A stretch of DNA of 64,000 nt from Verrucomicrobiales bacterium (GTDB lineage: Bacteria > Verrucomicrobiota > Verrucomicrobiia > Verrucomicrobiales > DEV007): positions 124,001 through 188,000 of the forward strand of contig JAEUHI010000064.1 in NCBI GenBank assembly GCA_016795385.1, given 5' to 3'. The notes beneath the pieces were generated by a model. The model worked only from the letters and a program-made list of their open reading frames with translations. It made no database searches and was not told the DNA's origin. The translations under genes and the position numbers were made by a program. Shown here one piece after another: positions 7,877 to 16,662 of the stretch. Positions within the stretch are counted from its first letter, which is position 1; every line of letters begins with the position of its first letter.

Positions 7877-9340
7877 TCAAGGTGCCTTCAGAAAGGGCGA
7901 GAGAAGGTCGATCACTTTTTTCCCCTGATCGATCACATCTCCCGTTGCTGGGGTCTGCCCTCCTTTTAGCAATTCCTGTGCCGCATCGAGGACACCGGAG
8001 GGCAAATCCCCGATGAGGGCCTCGCCCGCCGCGGCGATGAGCCGGGCGCTGAGGTCCTCGCGGGGTTCGGCGAGCGTGCCGGTCAATTTCATCGGCGCCC
8101 AGAGAAAGCCCTCGCGATCCTCGGTGAACACGAGTCGCTCGGCCCCCGGGATCCAGCGCATCGTCCCGGGCGTGACCCCGACCCGGAAATCTCCCGAAAG
8201 CTGATCGCCGACGAGATCGGCCTGACCCTCGACGCGCACGAGTCCATCGGATTGCAGCACGAGGTTCCGCAATTCGAGGCGGTCGCCCTCGCGTTTGAAA
8301 TCCGTCTTCGCCTGATTCAGGACGAGCCGCTCGAACCGCTCCGAGCGGGTGTATTGGGCGATGCGCTTCAGCACCGGCATCGCCTCGATCACTCCCTCGC
8401 CGAGATTCATCGTGCCCTCGTAGACCAGCGCTCCGGGAGCCCCCGTGATCCGCACCGGTCCATGGATCGTGCCGGTGAGCCGGTCTCGCCACTCGCCTTC
8501 GACGAGCTCATCCACGTCGATTGCGGAGAGATCGAGCTCAAGATCAAAGCGCCCCGGGCCCTCGAATCCGATCTCGCCCTTTCCATCGACATGCCCCTCC
8601 TTGAAAACGCCGAGGGCACAACGATCGACAAACAGATCCTCCCCCTTCCATCGCAAGGCGAGGTCCTTGAGCGCGATCTCGGGCTGGTTCGGCAGGCTGA
8701 CCTTGCCCCCCTTCCCCTCGATCGACCAGAATCCGGTTTGGAAATCGGGCCGCAGGATCGCCCTCGCCCCGCTGAGGAGGAAGACTTCTCCTTCCGCTTT
8801 TTCCACCGAGACGCGGGTCGAGGCGATCTCGATCTCCTCGATCTCGACGCGGTTCGGCAGGTAATCGGCGAGCCACTCCGGCATCTCCGGCCCGGCCGTC
8901 GCAGCGGCGGAAGGAGCGGGAGTCGTCTCCGCCGGGGCCGTCGGCAGACGTTTCGGGGAAAATCTCAGGTCGAGGCGGTTCACCGATACGCCCGGCACTT
9001 GCACCGCCCGGTCCACGATGCCGCCGGCCCGAGCCCTGACGCCATCGAGCGTCATCTCGGCGAAGCCCGCTCGCTCGCGACCGCGGGCTTCAAAACGTTT
9101 CGTGTAGACCTCCGAGCCGCTCCATTCCAGATCGCCGAGCGTCACCTCGGATCGCAGCACCTCCGCGGCCCGTCCCGCGAGCCAATCGCGGAAGCCCTCG
9201 CCACGCAGCCAGCCGTTCAGCATCGACTTGGCGATGAGCAGACCCACGACGAGGAGGGCGAGGAGCACGCCTCCACCGATGAGGACGATCTTGAGGGGAT
9301 TGAAGGAGCCCTTCGACTTCTTCCGGGGTTTCGCGGACAT
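7877..9340 (-). CDS. AsmA-like membrane-anchored protein
   Basis: With the start at 9340 the protein has 487 residues, a basic N-terminus and one membrane helix at residues 18-37, followed by a long periplasmic part. The body has the look of AsmA/DUF748-type proteins: repeated beta-rich stretches such as GVRARAGGIVDRAVQVPGVS, then VEGQADLVGDQLSGDFRVGV. It ends with a region mentioning PMKLTGTLAEPREDLSARL, the usual AsmA-like tail. Proteins of this kind take part in outer-membrane lipid homeostasis. The frame remains open further upstream to 9874, but the lysine-rich start and membrane anchor fix the real beginning. Confidence 0.75.
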   Translation of the reverse strand: MSAKPRKKSKGSFNPLKIVLIGGGVLLALLVVGLLIAKSMLNGWLRGEGFRDWLAGRAAEVLRSEVTLGDLEWSGSEVYTKRFEARGRERAGFAEMTLDGVRARAGGIVDRAVQVPGVSVNRLDLRFSPKRLPTAPAETTPAPSAAATAGPEMPEWLADYLPNRVEIEEIEIASTRVSVEKAEGEVFLLSGARAILRPDFQTGFWSIEGKGGKVSLPNQPEIALKDLALRWKGEDLFVDRCALGVFKEGHVDGKGEIGFEGPGRFDLELDLSAIDVDELVEGEWRDRLTGTIHGPVRITGAPGALVYEGTMNLGEGVIEAMPVLKRIAQYTRSERFERLVLNQAKTDFKREGDRLELRNLVLQSDGLVRVEGQADLVGDQLSGDFRVGVTPGTMRWIPGAERLVFTEDREGFLWAPMKLTGTLAEPREDLSARLIAAAGEALIGDLPSGVLDAAQELLKGGQTPATGDVIDQGKKVIDLLSPFLKAP

Positions 9341-9445
9341 GCCGCAAAGAAACGCCACGATGCCGGGGGAGGTAAAGGGAAAAGCTCGCCCTTCTCCCCG
9401 TATTCCGTGATTGCACCACCGCCGCGTCTCCCGTAAAACTTCCCC

Positions 9446-11137
9446 GTGCTCGAACTCAAAGACATCCGCTTCGCGATCCAAAAGGGCAACGACGAGGTCG
9501 CCCTCCTCGATCAAATCGACCTCCGCGTCCCCACCGGCCACTTCATGGCGATCGTCGGGCCTTCGGGCTGCGGCAAATCGACCCTGCTGAAGCTGATCGC
9601 CGGGATCAACCAGGAGACCGATGGCAGCATTTTCTGGAACGGCCGCAATCTCTCCGAGGAGGATGATCTGGAAGCTTCCGAGATCGGTTACGTGCCACAG
9701 TTTTCCATCGCCTACGAGGCCCTCACCGTGGAGGAAAACATCGAATCGGCCGTGCGCCTCCGCGCCAGCACCGGGAGCCGGCAGGCCTTTCATGATCTCG
9801 TCGATCAAGTCCTCGCCTCGACCGGACTCGCCGCCCTCCGCGACCGTCCCGTGAAGGTGCTCTCCGGGGGCCAACGCCGCCGCCTATCCCTCGCCCTCGA
9901 ACTCGTCACCGATCCCGTCCTTCTCCTCTGCGACGAGGTCACCAGCGGTCTCGATCCGAAGAGCGAACATGAGATCGTCGAGCTGATGCACCAGCTCAGC
10001 CGCAACGAGCACCGTCTCGTCGTCAACGTCACCCACAGCCTCGCGAATCTCGATCTTTACGACTCCGTCCTCGTCCTCGATGCCGGACGCATTGTCTATC
10101 ACGGACCGCCGCGTGCGCTCGAGCATTATTTCAGCGTCGATAAAGCCGAGGACATCTACCAGCGCATCGCCAAACGCAAGACCGGCGAATGGGCCGAGAG
10201 CTGGGCGAAGCACCGCGAGGCCTACTACGCGACCATGCCGCAGAAAGCGGTGAGCGCCCCCGAGACCTCCGTCTCCGCCGCCACCCCCGGAGCCATCACG
10301 CAATTCTTCGCCCTCTTCTTCCGGCGATGGAAGATCTTCTTCCGCGACAAAGGGCAGCTCTATCTGCAGCTCGCTATCCTCGTGATCTTCCCCATGCTCG
10401 TCGTCATCTTCGAGCTGGAAGGGGTCGAGCAGGTGCAGCGCCTCTCCGAAGCCCGCCCCGATAGCCTCGAGGCCTACAACGCCGAGCGCGAAGTGCTCAC
10501 CTTCAACCTCAATCTCGGCGGCATCGTCTCGGGCCTCGTCATGTTCCAGGTCATCCTGCTGACGCTGATGGGGTCGAACAACTCCGCCCGCGAGATCGCC
10601 GGGGAACGCTTCATTTTTGAAAAGGAGAAACTCGGCGGGGTGCGTCCCGGCGTCTACGTCGCGAGCAAGGTCGCCTTCCTCTCCGTGCTCGTGCTGATGC
10701 AGTCCGCGTGGATGACGATCTTCGTGCAGAGCATCTCCGAGATCCCCTCGCAGACGATGCTGCCGCATTTCCTCCTGCTGCTCCTCGTCAACGGCGGCAT
10801 GACCGCGATCTGCCTCGGCATCTCCTCGCTCGCGAAGACCGCAGACCAGGCCTCGCTCCTTTCCATCTACCTCGTCGGCTTCCAGCTCCCGCTCTCGGGC
10901 GCCGTCCTCGCCCTGCCCGAATGGGCCGGTTGGCTGACGCGGCCTTTCATCTCCGCCTACTGGAGCTGGGCCGGCATCATGGACGGGATGGAGCGCGATT
11001 ACTACCGCTACATCAAGGAGGTCACCGACACCTGGCTCGGCCCGATGTGGCTGTGTTTCGCCGTGCTTGGACTGCATGTCGCGATCGGACTTTTCATCGC
11101 CTACGTCGGCGTGAAACGGCCGAAGTGGGAAAACTGA
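9446..11137 (+). CDS. ABC transporter, ATPase fused to ABC-2 permease (ABCG/White type)
   Basis: A 563-residue half transporter with the ATPase first and the membrane domain second, the ABCG arrangement. Walker A is GPSGCGKST (38-46), the signature is LSGGQ (139-143) and Walker B is LLLCDE (159-164). The switch region reads NVTHS. After about residue 290 there are six hydrophobic segments of the ABC-2 type. The start is a GTG placed directly before the conserved LELKDIRF. The substrate is not predictable. Its stop is followed after two bases by trmH, so the two genes are probably cotranscribed. Confidence 0.88.
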   Translation: MLELKDIRFAIQKGNDEVALLDQIDLRVPTGHFMAIVGPSGCGKSTLLKLIAGINQETDGSIFWNGRNLSEEDDLEASEIGYVPQFSIAYEALTVEENIESAVRLRASTGSRQAFHDLVDQVLASTGLAALRDRPVKVLSGGQRRRLSLALELVTDPVLLLCDEVTSGLDPKSEHEIVELMHQLSRNEHRLVVNVTHSLANLDLYDSVLVLDAGRIVYHGPPRALEHYFSVDKAEDIYQRIAKRKTGEWAESWAKHREAYYATMPQKAVSAPETSVSAATPGAITQFFALFFRRWKIFFRDKGQLYLQLAILVIFPMLVVIFELEGVEQVQRLSEARPDSLEAYNAEREVLTFNLNLGGIVSGLVMFQVILLTLMGSNNSAREIAGERFIFEKEKLGGVRPGVYVASKVAFLSVLVLMQSAWMTIFVQSISEIPSQTMLPHFLLLLLVNGGMTAICLGISSLAKTADQASLLSIYLVGFQLPLSGAVLALPEWAGWLTRPFISAYWSWAGIMDGMERDYYRYIKEVTDTWLGPMWLCFAVLGLHVAIGLFIAYVGVKRPKWEN

Positions 11138-11139
11138 CG

Positions 11140-11829
11140 ATGACGACCCAGCGGGAATTGATCGAGCATCTCGGGAGCCATCTCACCGAACACAAGCGCG
11201 ACAAAATCCGCGCCGTCCTCGCCGAGCGGACGCGCCATCTCACCGTGCTGCTTGAGGACATCAACCAACCCCACAACGCCGCCGCCTGTCTCCGCAGTTG
11301 TGACTGCTTCGGCCTGCAGGACGTCCACGTCGTCGAGCGACGGCATCCTTTCGAGCCCGACAACGATGTGGCCCTCGGCAGCAACAAATGGCTCACGATC
11401 CATCGTTACCACCAACCCGAGTCCGCCCTCGAAACCCTGAAAGCGCGCGGCTACTGCCTCGTCGCGACCTCGCCCAACGTCGCCGGCGACACTCCCGCGA
11501 CTCTGCCCATCGATCAACCCATCGCCCTGCTTTTCGGCAGCGAACACAAAGGACTCACCGACCGCCTCTTCGGTGTCGCCGAGCGGACCTTGCGACTGCC
11601 CATGTATGGCTTTACCGAAAGCTTCAACATCTCCGTCACCCTCGCCCTCGCCCTCTCACGTCTCGTCGAACGCCTCCGCGAAAGCCAGCTCGATTGGCAA
11701 CTCACCGAAGCAGAAAAAGAAGAGCTCACCCTGAAATTCTACCGCCGCCAGATCGCCCGGCACGATTTGCTCGAAGAAGCATTCTGGAAAGGACGGGGGG
11801 AAATGACGTATGACGAATTCCCCTTCTGA
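11140..11829 (+). CDS. trmH: SpoU-family tRNA (guanosine-2'-O)-methyltransferase TrmH
   Basis: A 229-residue SPOUT methyltransferase. Motif 1 is HNAAACLRSCDCFG (45-58), motif 2 contains ALLFGSEHKGLT, and motif 3 is LPMYGFTESFNISVTLALAL, forming the knotted SAM site. The C-terminal RRQIARHDLLEE matches the SpoU C-terminal extension of TrmH, which methylates G18 in the tRNA D-loop. It follows the ABC transporter gene by two bases. The stop codon runs straight into degenerate copies of the heptamer repeat at 11845-11928. Confidence 0.88.
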   Translation: MTTQRELIEHLGSHLTEHKRDKIRAVLAERTRHLTVLLEDINQPHNAAACLRSCDCFGLQDVHVVERRHPFEPDNDVALGSNKWLTIHRYHQPESALETLKARGYCLVATSPNVAGDTPATLPIDQPIALLFGSEHKGLTDRLFGVAERTLRLPMYGFTESFNISVTLALALSRLVERLRESQLDWQLTEAEKEELTLKFYRRQIARHDLLEEAFWKGRGEMTYDEFPF

Positions 11830-11844
11830 CATCTGACATCTGAC

Positions 11845-11928
11845 CTCCGACCTCCGACCTCCGACCTCCGACCTCCGACCTCCGACCTCCGACCTCCGAC
11901 CTCCGACCTCCGACCTCCGACCTCCGAC
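11845..11928. repeat. Perfect (CTCCGAC)12 heptanucleotide tandem repeat
   Basis: Exactly twelve identical copies of CTCCGAC fill 11845-11928. Two copies of a variant, ATCTGAC, precede them at 11831-11844. The array fills the gap between the trmH stop (11829) and the ATG of the AddB-like gene (11929). The minus strand carries GGAGGTC twelve times. Seven is not a multiple of three, but the array is between genes, so copy-number change would alter spacing or leader structure rather than reading frame. Confidence 0.97.
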
Positions 11929-14805
11929 ATGACCCGCGACCCCCGCATCTTCCTCGACTGGCGCGCGCCCGTGCTCGACACGACGGTCGCGTGGCTGGCG
12001 CGTGATTGGGATGGCAGCGGCATGCTCGATCTCTCCGATCATCTCGTCGTCGTCCCCACCCGCCAGGCCGGCCGCCGCCTGCGCGAAGGTCTCGCCCGCC
12101 ACGCGGCCTCGCGCGAGGCCGCGGTCTTGCCGCCGCTCGTTGTCACTCCGAATTATCTTTTCTCCCCGGCCCGTCTCGCCGCCACGACCCCACCCGTCGC
12201 TTCGCCCCGGACCGCCCGACTGCTCTGGAGTGCCCTCCTTCTGCGCCTGCCCACGAATGCTTTTCGCCGCCTCTTTCCCGTGGAGCCGGTCGAGCGCCAT
12301 CTCGCCTGGGCAGACCGGCATGCGGGCGAGTTCCTCGACGTGCGCGACCTCCTCATCGAATCCGGACTCGATTTCGCCCGCGCCGCGGAAAAGCTCGCCG
12401 AATCCGACATCGAGACCGCCCGCTGGCAGGAACTCGCCAGCCTCGAAGCCGCCGCCGTCACCCTGATCGATGCAGGCGGCTTCCGCGATCCCGGGCTCGC
12501 TTCGCTCGAGGCCGCCCACGCCGGCACCCTGCCCGACGGCATCCGCCATCTCGTCGTCGCCGGCGTGCCCGATCTGCGGCCGCTCGCCATCGCCGCGCTC
12601 ACGCATCACGCCGCGGCGATCCCCGTCACGGTGCTCGTCCCGGCACCGGCGAACGAAGCCTCCGCCTTCGACCTCTTCGGCCGGCCCTTGCCCGAGGCTT
12701 GGCTCGAGCGCGAAATCTCCTTCACCGATCCCGCGAACACCCTCCATCCCTGCGCCCATCCCCTCGCCCAGGCCGACCGCTGTCGCGAGTTGCTCGCGCT
12801 CTACGATGATCTCGCCGCCTGCGCCGCGATCGGCCTGCCCGATCCCGCCCTCGCCCCGACCCTCGAGCATCGTTTCGCCGCCCACGGCATCGCCACCTAC
12901 GATCCCGCCGGACGCGCCGTCGCGCGCGAGGGCATCGTCCATCTTCTGCGCCTCCTCGCCGATCTCTTCACCGGCGAACGTTACGAGACCTTCCGCCAAT
13001 TGCTCCGCTGCCCCGGCTTCGCCGCCGCGATGTTGCCCGAATCCCGCCGCGAAAGCCTCCGCCCCGGTTGGCTGCTGAAGGACTCCGACGCCCTCGCCGT
13101 CGATCATCTCCCTGGCGGTCTCGAGGACGCCCTCGACGCCCTCTCCCGTCGCCCTGACAAAGCCACCACCCTCGCCGCCGTCCTCGAAGGCACCCGCGCC
13201 TTTCTCCAACGACTCCGCAAGAGCGACTTCACCGACGAGCTCTGCGCCTTCCTCTCCGGCGTCTTTGCCGAAAAGCGCCTTTCTCCGCACGATCCCGAAA
13301 CCGCCGTCTTCGCCGAAGTCGCCGCCGCGATCCACGGCCTCGAGAGCGACCTCGCCGCCGCCGCGCCTGCCTTTCCCAAAAAGCCCGGAGCCGATGACCG
13401 TTTCTACCTGCTCCTCTCCTCCCTCGGCGAGTGCCGCGTGAACCTCGAGCGCGGCCCCCGCGATCTCGATCTGCAGGGTTGGCTCGAGCTCATCTGGGAG
13501 GACGCCCCGCACCTCCTCGTCACCGGCATGAACGACCACGCCGTGCCCGAGTCGCTCGTCGGCCACGCCTTCCTGCCCGACACCGCGCGCAAGCTCCTCG
13601 GCGTGCCCGACAATGACGCCCGCTTCGCCCGCGATGCCTTCGTTCTCACCCTGCTCGCCGAAACGCGACGCGAAAAGGGACGACTCGATCTGCTCTTCGG
13701 CCGCTTCTCCGCCACCGGCGATCCCCTGCGGCCCTCGCGGCTTTTGTTTCAATGTCAGGATACCGAACTCGCCTCGCGCACCCTGCGCCTCTTCCGTGAG
13801 AGCGAGAGCGGACACGTCCCGCCCGCCCGCACCCTCGCCTGGCAGTTGAAACCGCGGCCGCTGCCCGCCGATCACAAGGTCTTCACCCGGCTCAGCGTCA
13901 CCGGATTCAAGACCTACCTCACCTGTCCCTTCCGCTTCTATCTCAAACACGGGCTCGGCATGGAGGCCGTCGAGTCCGACAAGGCCGAGCTCGACGCTCG
14001 GGATTTCGGGAACGCCATCCACGCCGCCCTCGAAGCCTATGGACTCGACGACGACCTCCGCCGCTCCACCGACGCCAACGCCATCGCCGCCGCCTTCGGC
14101 GACGAAATCGACCGCTGGTTCACCCGGCAGTTCGGTCCCCGCCTTTCCACCCCGCTCCTCATCCAGCGCGAGGCCGCCCGCCGCCGCCTCGCCCGCTGGG
14201 CCGCCATCGAGGCCGCACAACGCGCGCTGGGATGGGAGATCCTCGAAGTCGAAGCCGCGCTCGGCAAGGAGGATTGGCCCTTCCTCATCGATGGCATGCC
14301 CGTGACCGGGCGAATCGACCGCATCGAGCGGCATCCCACTGATGGACTCCGCGTCTTCGATTTCAAGACCCTCTCCCCCATGGAAAACGGACGCCGCAAG
14401 ACCGTCGATCGTTTTCACCTCGTCAACGTGAAGCGCACCGAGGATCCCGCGTCCTTCCCCGCCTGGTCGCGCACCTTCGATGCAAAGGGCAAGGAGCAGC
14501 GCTGGATCGACCTGCAGGTGCCGCTCTACCACCTCGCCCTGTCGCAGCGTTTTCCCGGCGAGAGCGTCAGCGCCGGCTACGTCACCCTCGGCCGCACCGC
14601 CGAGGAAGTCGGGATCGACCTGTGGCATGGGCTCGACGAGTCCATCCTGACATCCGCCCAAATCTGCGCCGCCGGCGTCGTCCAGGCGATCCGCGAAGGC
14701 CTCTTCTGGCCCGCCAACGAACGAATGCCCGAGTGGGACGAATTCCGCGCCATGCTCTCTCCCACTGCGGCCGAAGCGGTGGATGCGACAGGGTTGGGTG
14801 GGTGA
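11929..14805 (+). CDS. AddB-like exonuclease subunit (PD-(D/E)XK nuclease, RecB family)
   Basis: A 958-residue protein with the layout of AddB/RexB: a degenerate UvrD-like region starting LVVVPTRQAGRRLREGLARH near residue 40 and a C-terminal PD-(D/E)XK nuclease. In the nuclease, FKTYLTCPFRFYLKHGLGM is followed by GRIDRIE and DFKTLS, with D811 and K813 as the catalytic pair. AddB works with the AddA helicase in double-strand break resection and recombination. The AddA-like partner lies at 16663, separated by an accessory cassette. The ATG immediately abuts the heptamer repeat, with no Shine-Dalgarno sequence visible. Confidence 0.82.
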   Translation: MTRDPRIFLDWRAPVLDTTVAWLARDWDGSGMLDLSDHLVVVPTRQAGRRLREGLARHAASREAAVLPPLVVTPNYLFSPARLAATTPPVASPRTARLLWSALLLRLPTNAFRRLFPVEPVERHLAWADRHAGEFLDVRDLLIESGLDFARAAEKLAESDIETARWQELASLEAAAVTLIDAGGFRDPGLASLEAAHAGTLPDGIRHLVVAGVPDLRPLAIAALTHHAAAIPVTVLVPAPANEASAFDLFGRPLPEAWLEREISFTDPANTLHPCAHPLAQADRCRELLALYDDLAACAAIGLPDPALAPTLEHRFAAHGIATYDPAGRAVAREGIVHLLRLLADLFTGERYETFRQLLRCPGFAAAMLPESRRESLRPGWLLKDSDALAVDHLPGGLEDALDALSRRPDKATTLAAVLEGTRAFLQRLRKSDFTDELCAFLSGVFAEKRLSPHDPETAVFAEVAAAIHGLESDLAAAAPAFPKKPGADDRFYLLLSSLGECRVNLERGPRDLDLQGWLELIWEDAPHLLVTGMNDHAVPESLVGHAFLPDTARKLLGVPDNDARFARDAFVLTLLAETRREKGRLDLLFGRFSATGDPLRPSRLLFQCQDTELASRTLRLFRESESGHVPPARTLAWQLKPRPLPADHKVFTRLSVTGFKTYLTCPFRFYLKHGLGMEAVESDKAELDARDFGNAIHAALEAYGLDDDLRRSTDANAIAAAFGDEIDRWFTRQFGPRLSTPLLIQREAARRRLARWAAIEAAQRALGWEILEVEAALGKEDWPFLIDGMPVTGRIDRIERHPTDGLRVFDFKTLSPMENGRRKTVDRFHLVNVKRTEDPASFPAWSRTFDAKGKEQRWIDLQVPLYHLALSQRFPGESVSAGYVTLGRTAEEVGIDLWHGLDESILTSAQICAAGVVQAIREGLFWPANERMPEWDEFRAMLSPTAAEAVDATGLGG

Positions 14806-14889
14806 TGGGACCCTGTTGTTTTTGAGGCAGTTGCACTCAAAGGGCGAAACCGATTTTGACATTCGAAATCCAAAAGAGACCGTTTCCCT

Positions 14890-15120
14890 ATGAAGACCGT
14901 TTCGGTAACCGAGATGAAAGCCCAATGGGCGGAGATCGAGGAGCAGGTCGCCCGGGGCGAAACTTTCGAGGTGCTCAACCGAGGCAAACCTGTCGTCCGC
15001 ATCGTGGCGGCGGCACCGCGGCGGATCGTGAAATGGGACGACCACCTCGCCACCGCCCTACCGCCGAACGGTATGACGGGTCAGGAAGCTGTGGATGCGG
15101 ATCGGGAGGGACGTTGGTGA
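14890..15120 (+). CDS. Phd/YefM-family antitoxin
   Basis: A 76-residue protein beginning MKTVSVTEMKAQWAEIEEQV, the typical Phd/YefM DNA-binding N-terminus, followed by FEVLNRGKPVVRIVAAAPRR. The C-terminal part, around DDHLATALPPNGMTGQEAVD, would bind and neutralise the toxin. The antitoxin stop TGA overlaps a GTG by four bases, the usual coupling with a PIN toxin gene, but that toxin gene is broken (15117-15565). The antitoxin frame itself is intact. Confidence 0.88.
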   Translation: MKTVSVTEMKAQWAEIEEQVARGETFEVLNRGKPVVRIVAAAPRRIVKWDDHLATALPPNGMTGQEAVDADREGRW

Positions 15121-15565
15121 TCTAGCTCGATACCAGTGCGCTCGTGAAGCTCTACGTCCTCGAGGACGGGTCAGCCTTCGCACAATCCACCTCTCCTCGC
15201 AGGAAGATCCCCTGCCCGTCTGGGAACTGCAGGAGGCCGAACTCGCGAATGCTCTTCAGCTCAAAGTGTTCCGGGGCGAATGGACGGAGGATGAGTCTGC
15301 CCTGCAAATCGGTCATTTCCAGGACCGGAGGAGGAGAGGGATTTACTGCTACCCGGAGATCGACCGGGTGGAGATGATGCGGACCTTCCACCGTCTCAGC
15401 CGCGAAACTCCCCGCACGGGATGCCGGACCATGGACATTTTCCACGTCGCTTGCGCCTTGCAGATCGCGTCATGTCGGTTTCTCACCTTCGACCGCCGCC
15501 AGAGCCTCCTCGCCCGATGGGCCGGATTGGATGTGATCGTGCCGCCCCAGTTGGAGGGGGCGTAA
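15117..15565 (+). pseudogene. PIN-domain (VapC-like) toxin, inactivated
   Basis: Starting from the GTG that overlaps the antitoxin stop, the translation reads M-I-stop-LDTSALVKLYVLEDGSAFAQ. The third codon is TAG where the family has a codon for Tyr (TAC). The PIN match then leaves this frame near 15180-15200 and continues in another one: PVWELQEAELANALQLKVFR, later MDIFHVACALQI and FLTFDRRQ. Those segments are the normal second half of a VapC ribonuclease, with the catalytic Asp residues of DTSALVK, MDIFH and TFD. So one nonsense change and one frameshift disable the toxin. Its product would have been an RNase held in check by the upstream antitoxin. Confidence 0.82.
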
Positions 15566-15638
15566 GGACTTGGACTTCCCACCGGTTTCGATTACCCTCA
15601 CTGACCCACCGCATCGAATTCCGGTCCGCATATTTCCC

Positions 15639-15917
15639 TCACATCCTCCTCAACCAATCCCAGCAGGCTTGCGGCAGAGTTTCGCCGTAGGTGCGTTCAT
15701 AGAGAGCCCGCTTCCGTTCGGATTCACTGAGTCCGTCCGGCAGGCTCGCAAGGATCATTTCCCTTGCCGAATCGAACATCGACGATCCCATCTCCATCCG
15801 CTCTTCGCCGGAAAGATCCATCAGCCCTTTCCACATCAGAGCGTTGACCTCAGGCGACGTGTCCGCTACGCCAAAGCCCGTGTCAGCATATCGGTCAGTT
15901 GGAGTTTCGCGGACCAT
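15639..15917 (-). CDS. Small conserved protein downstream of a nucleotidyltransferase
   Basis: A 92-residue soluble protein with the conserved core GEERMEMGSSMFDSAREMIL, followed by LSESERKRALYERTYGETLP. I recognise this as a small bacterial family usually seen next to nucleotidyltransferase-like genes, but no function is known to me. The given start overlaps the end of the upstream gene by 52 bases; no other good start is visible before the conserved core. It would be cotranscribed with 15866-16408. Confidence 0.55.
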   Translation of the reverse strand: MVRETPTDRYADTGFGVADTSPEVNALMWKGLMDLSGEERMEMGSSMFDSAREMILASLPDGLSESERKRALYERTYGETLPQACWDWLRRM

Positions 15918-16408
15918 TCCAGAATGTAGGGCATGTCACAATCCGAGGCGAGTAGATTTCGCACGTCGTCCAATTGGCGCTCCGAGAGTGAATCCCTCGC
16001 CCAGTCCAGTTTTGAAAGGATGAGATCCTCGCGGCTGACAATCCACACGGGCCGGTCCCTCAGACGGATCTGGCGGCGGCGCTGGAACTCCAGCAGCCGG
16101 AACTCGCTGCCTTTTCGGACCATCACATCCACCTTCACCATCGAGTTTTGGTGCAGCAGATTGAAAGAAGATTGATGAACAACCGCATCATGGATTGCTT
16201 CCGCGGCCACATAATATCGGTCGGACGGAAATGAATCCGTGATTCGCCCGACATCCGCAAGAGCAACAACCGCAACAAGATCGATGTCGCGGGTCATACG
16301 GGGCGTCGCATAGAAATTCATCGCCACCGATCCAGTGAGCATGTAATCGATGCGCGCAGCGTCGAGGATGCCGGTGACTTCGAGAAGGACGGAAATTTCT
16401 TCGCTCAT
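15866..16408 (-). CDS. Nucleotidyltransferase-fold protein (MNT/AbiEii-like)
   Basis: With the start at 16408 (MSEEISVLLEVTGIL) the protein has 180 residues. It carries the minimal nucleotidyltransferase pattern: the TGSVAMNFYATPRMTRDIDL segment with Gly-Ser and the metal-binding Asp-Ile-Asp, and a further acidic position in MVKVDVMV. Such proteins appear in two-gene toxin-antitoxin-like modules and in abortive infection systems. The partner here is the small protein at 15639-15917. The module lies inside the cassette separating the AddB-like and AddA-like genes. The longer open frame upstream has no plausible start. Confidence 0.68.
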   Translation of the reverse strand: MSEEISVLLEVTGILDAARIDYMLTGSVAMNFYATPRMTRDIDLVAVVALADVGRITDSFPSDRYYVAAEAIHDAVVHQSSFNLLHQNSMVKVDVMVRKGSEFRLLEFQRRRQIRLRDRPVWIVSREDLILSKLDWARDSLSERQLDDVRNLLASDCDMPYILEWSAKLQLTDMLTRALA

Positions 16409-16662
16409 GATTTTCGACGGATCGAAGAGCGGCAAGATCCCCGAACTGGTGCCGGTCAAGAATCCACAAATCTGTTGAAGCACTCCTCTCGCCAGTCTCG
16501 CATTGAAACGGGCGAAGGCGGGAGGTGTCAAGGACAGGCGGACTCACCCCATGAAAGGATTTGCCTGAATCGAGGACTCCCGCCAATCTGATTCGTGTCG
16601 AGTGTCCGGGAGACCGCGGCACCCCTCGATCGCTTTCAAATCCTCCTCCGACCTTCACCTCC

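Noticed and set aside
9341..9874. N-terminal extension of the AsmA-like frame to 9874
   Set aside because: The extension overlaps the oppositely oriented ABC transporter gene and precedes a lysine-rich start with a membrane anchor at 9340.
11845..11928. Heptamer array as a CRISPR array
   Set aside because: Units are 7 bases without spacers; it is a simple tandem repeat.
11656..15045. Minus-strand open frame of 1129 codons
   Set aside because: It is the shadow of the trmH and AddB-like genes; its protein is Gly/Glu-rich without any domain, and part of it merely translates the heptamer repeat.
15095..15116. Start of an intact 156-residue protein at 15095 instead of a pseudogene
   Set aside because: The first 30 residues of that frame bear no PIN similarity, while the true N-terminus (LDTSALVKLY) is in another frame behind a stop codon.
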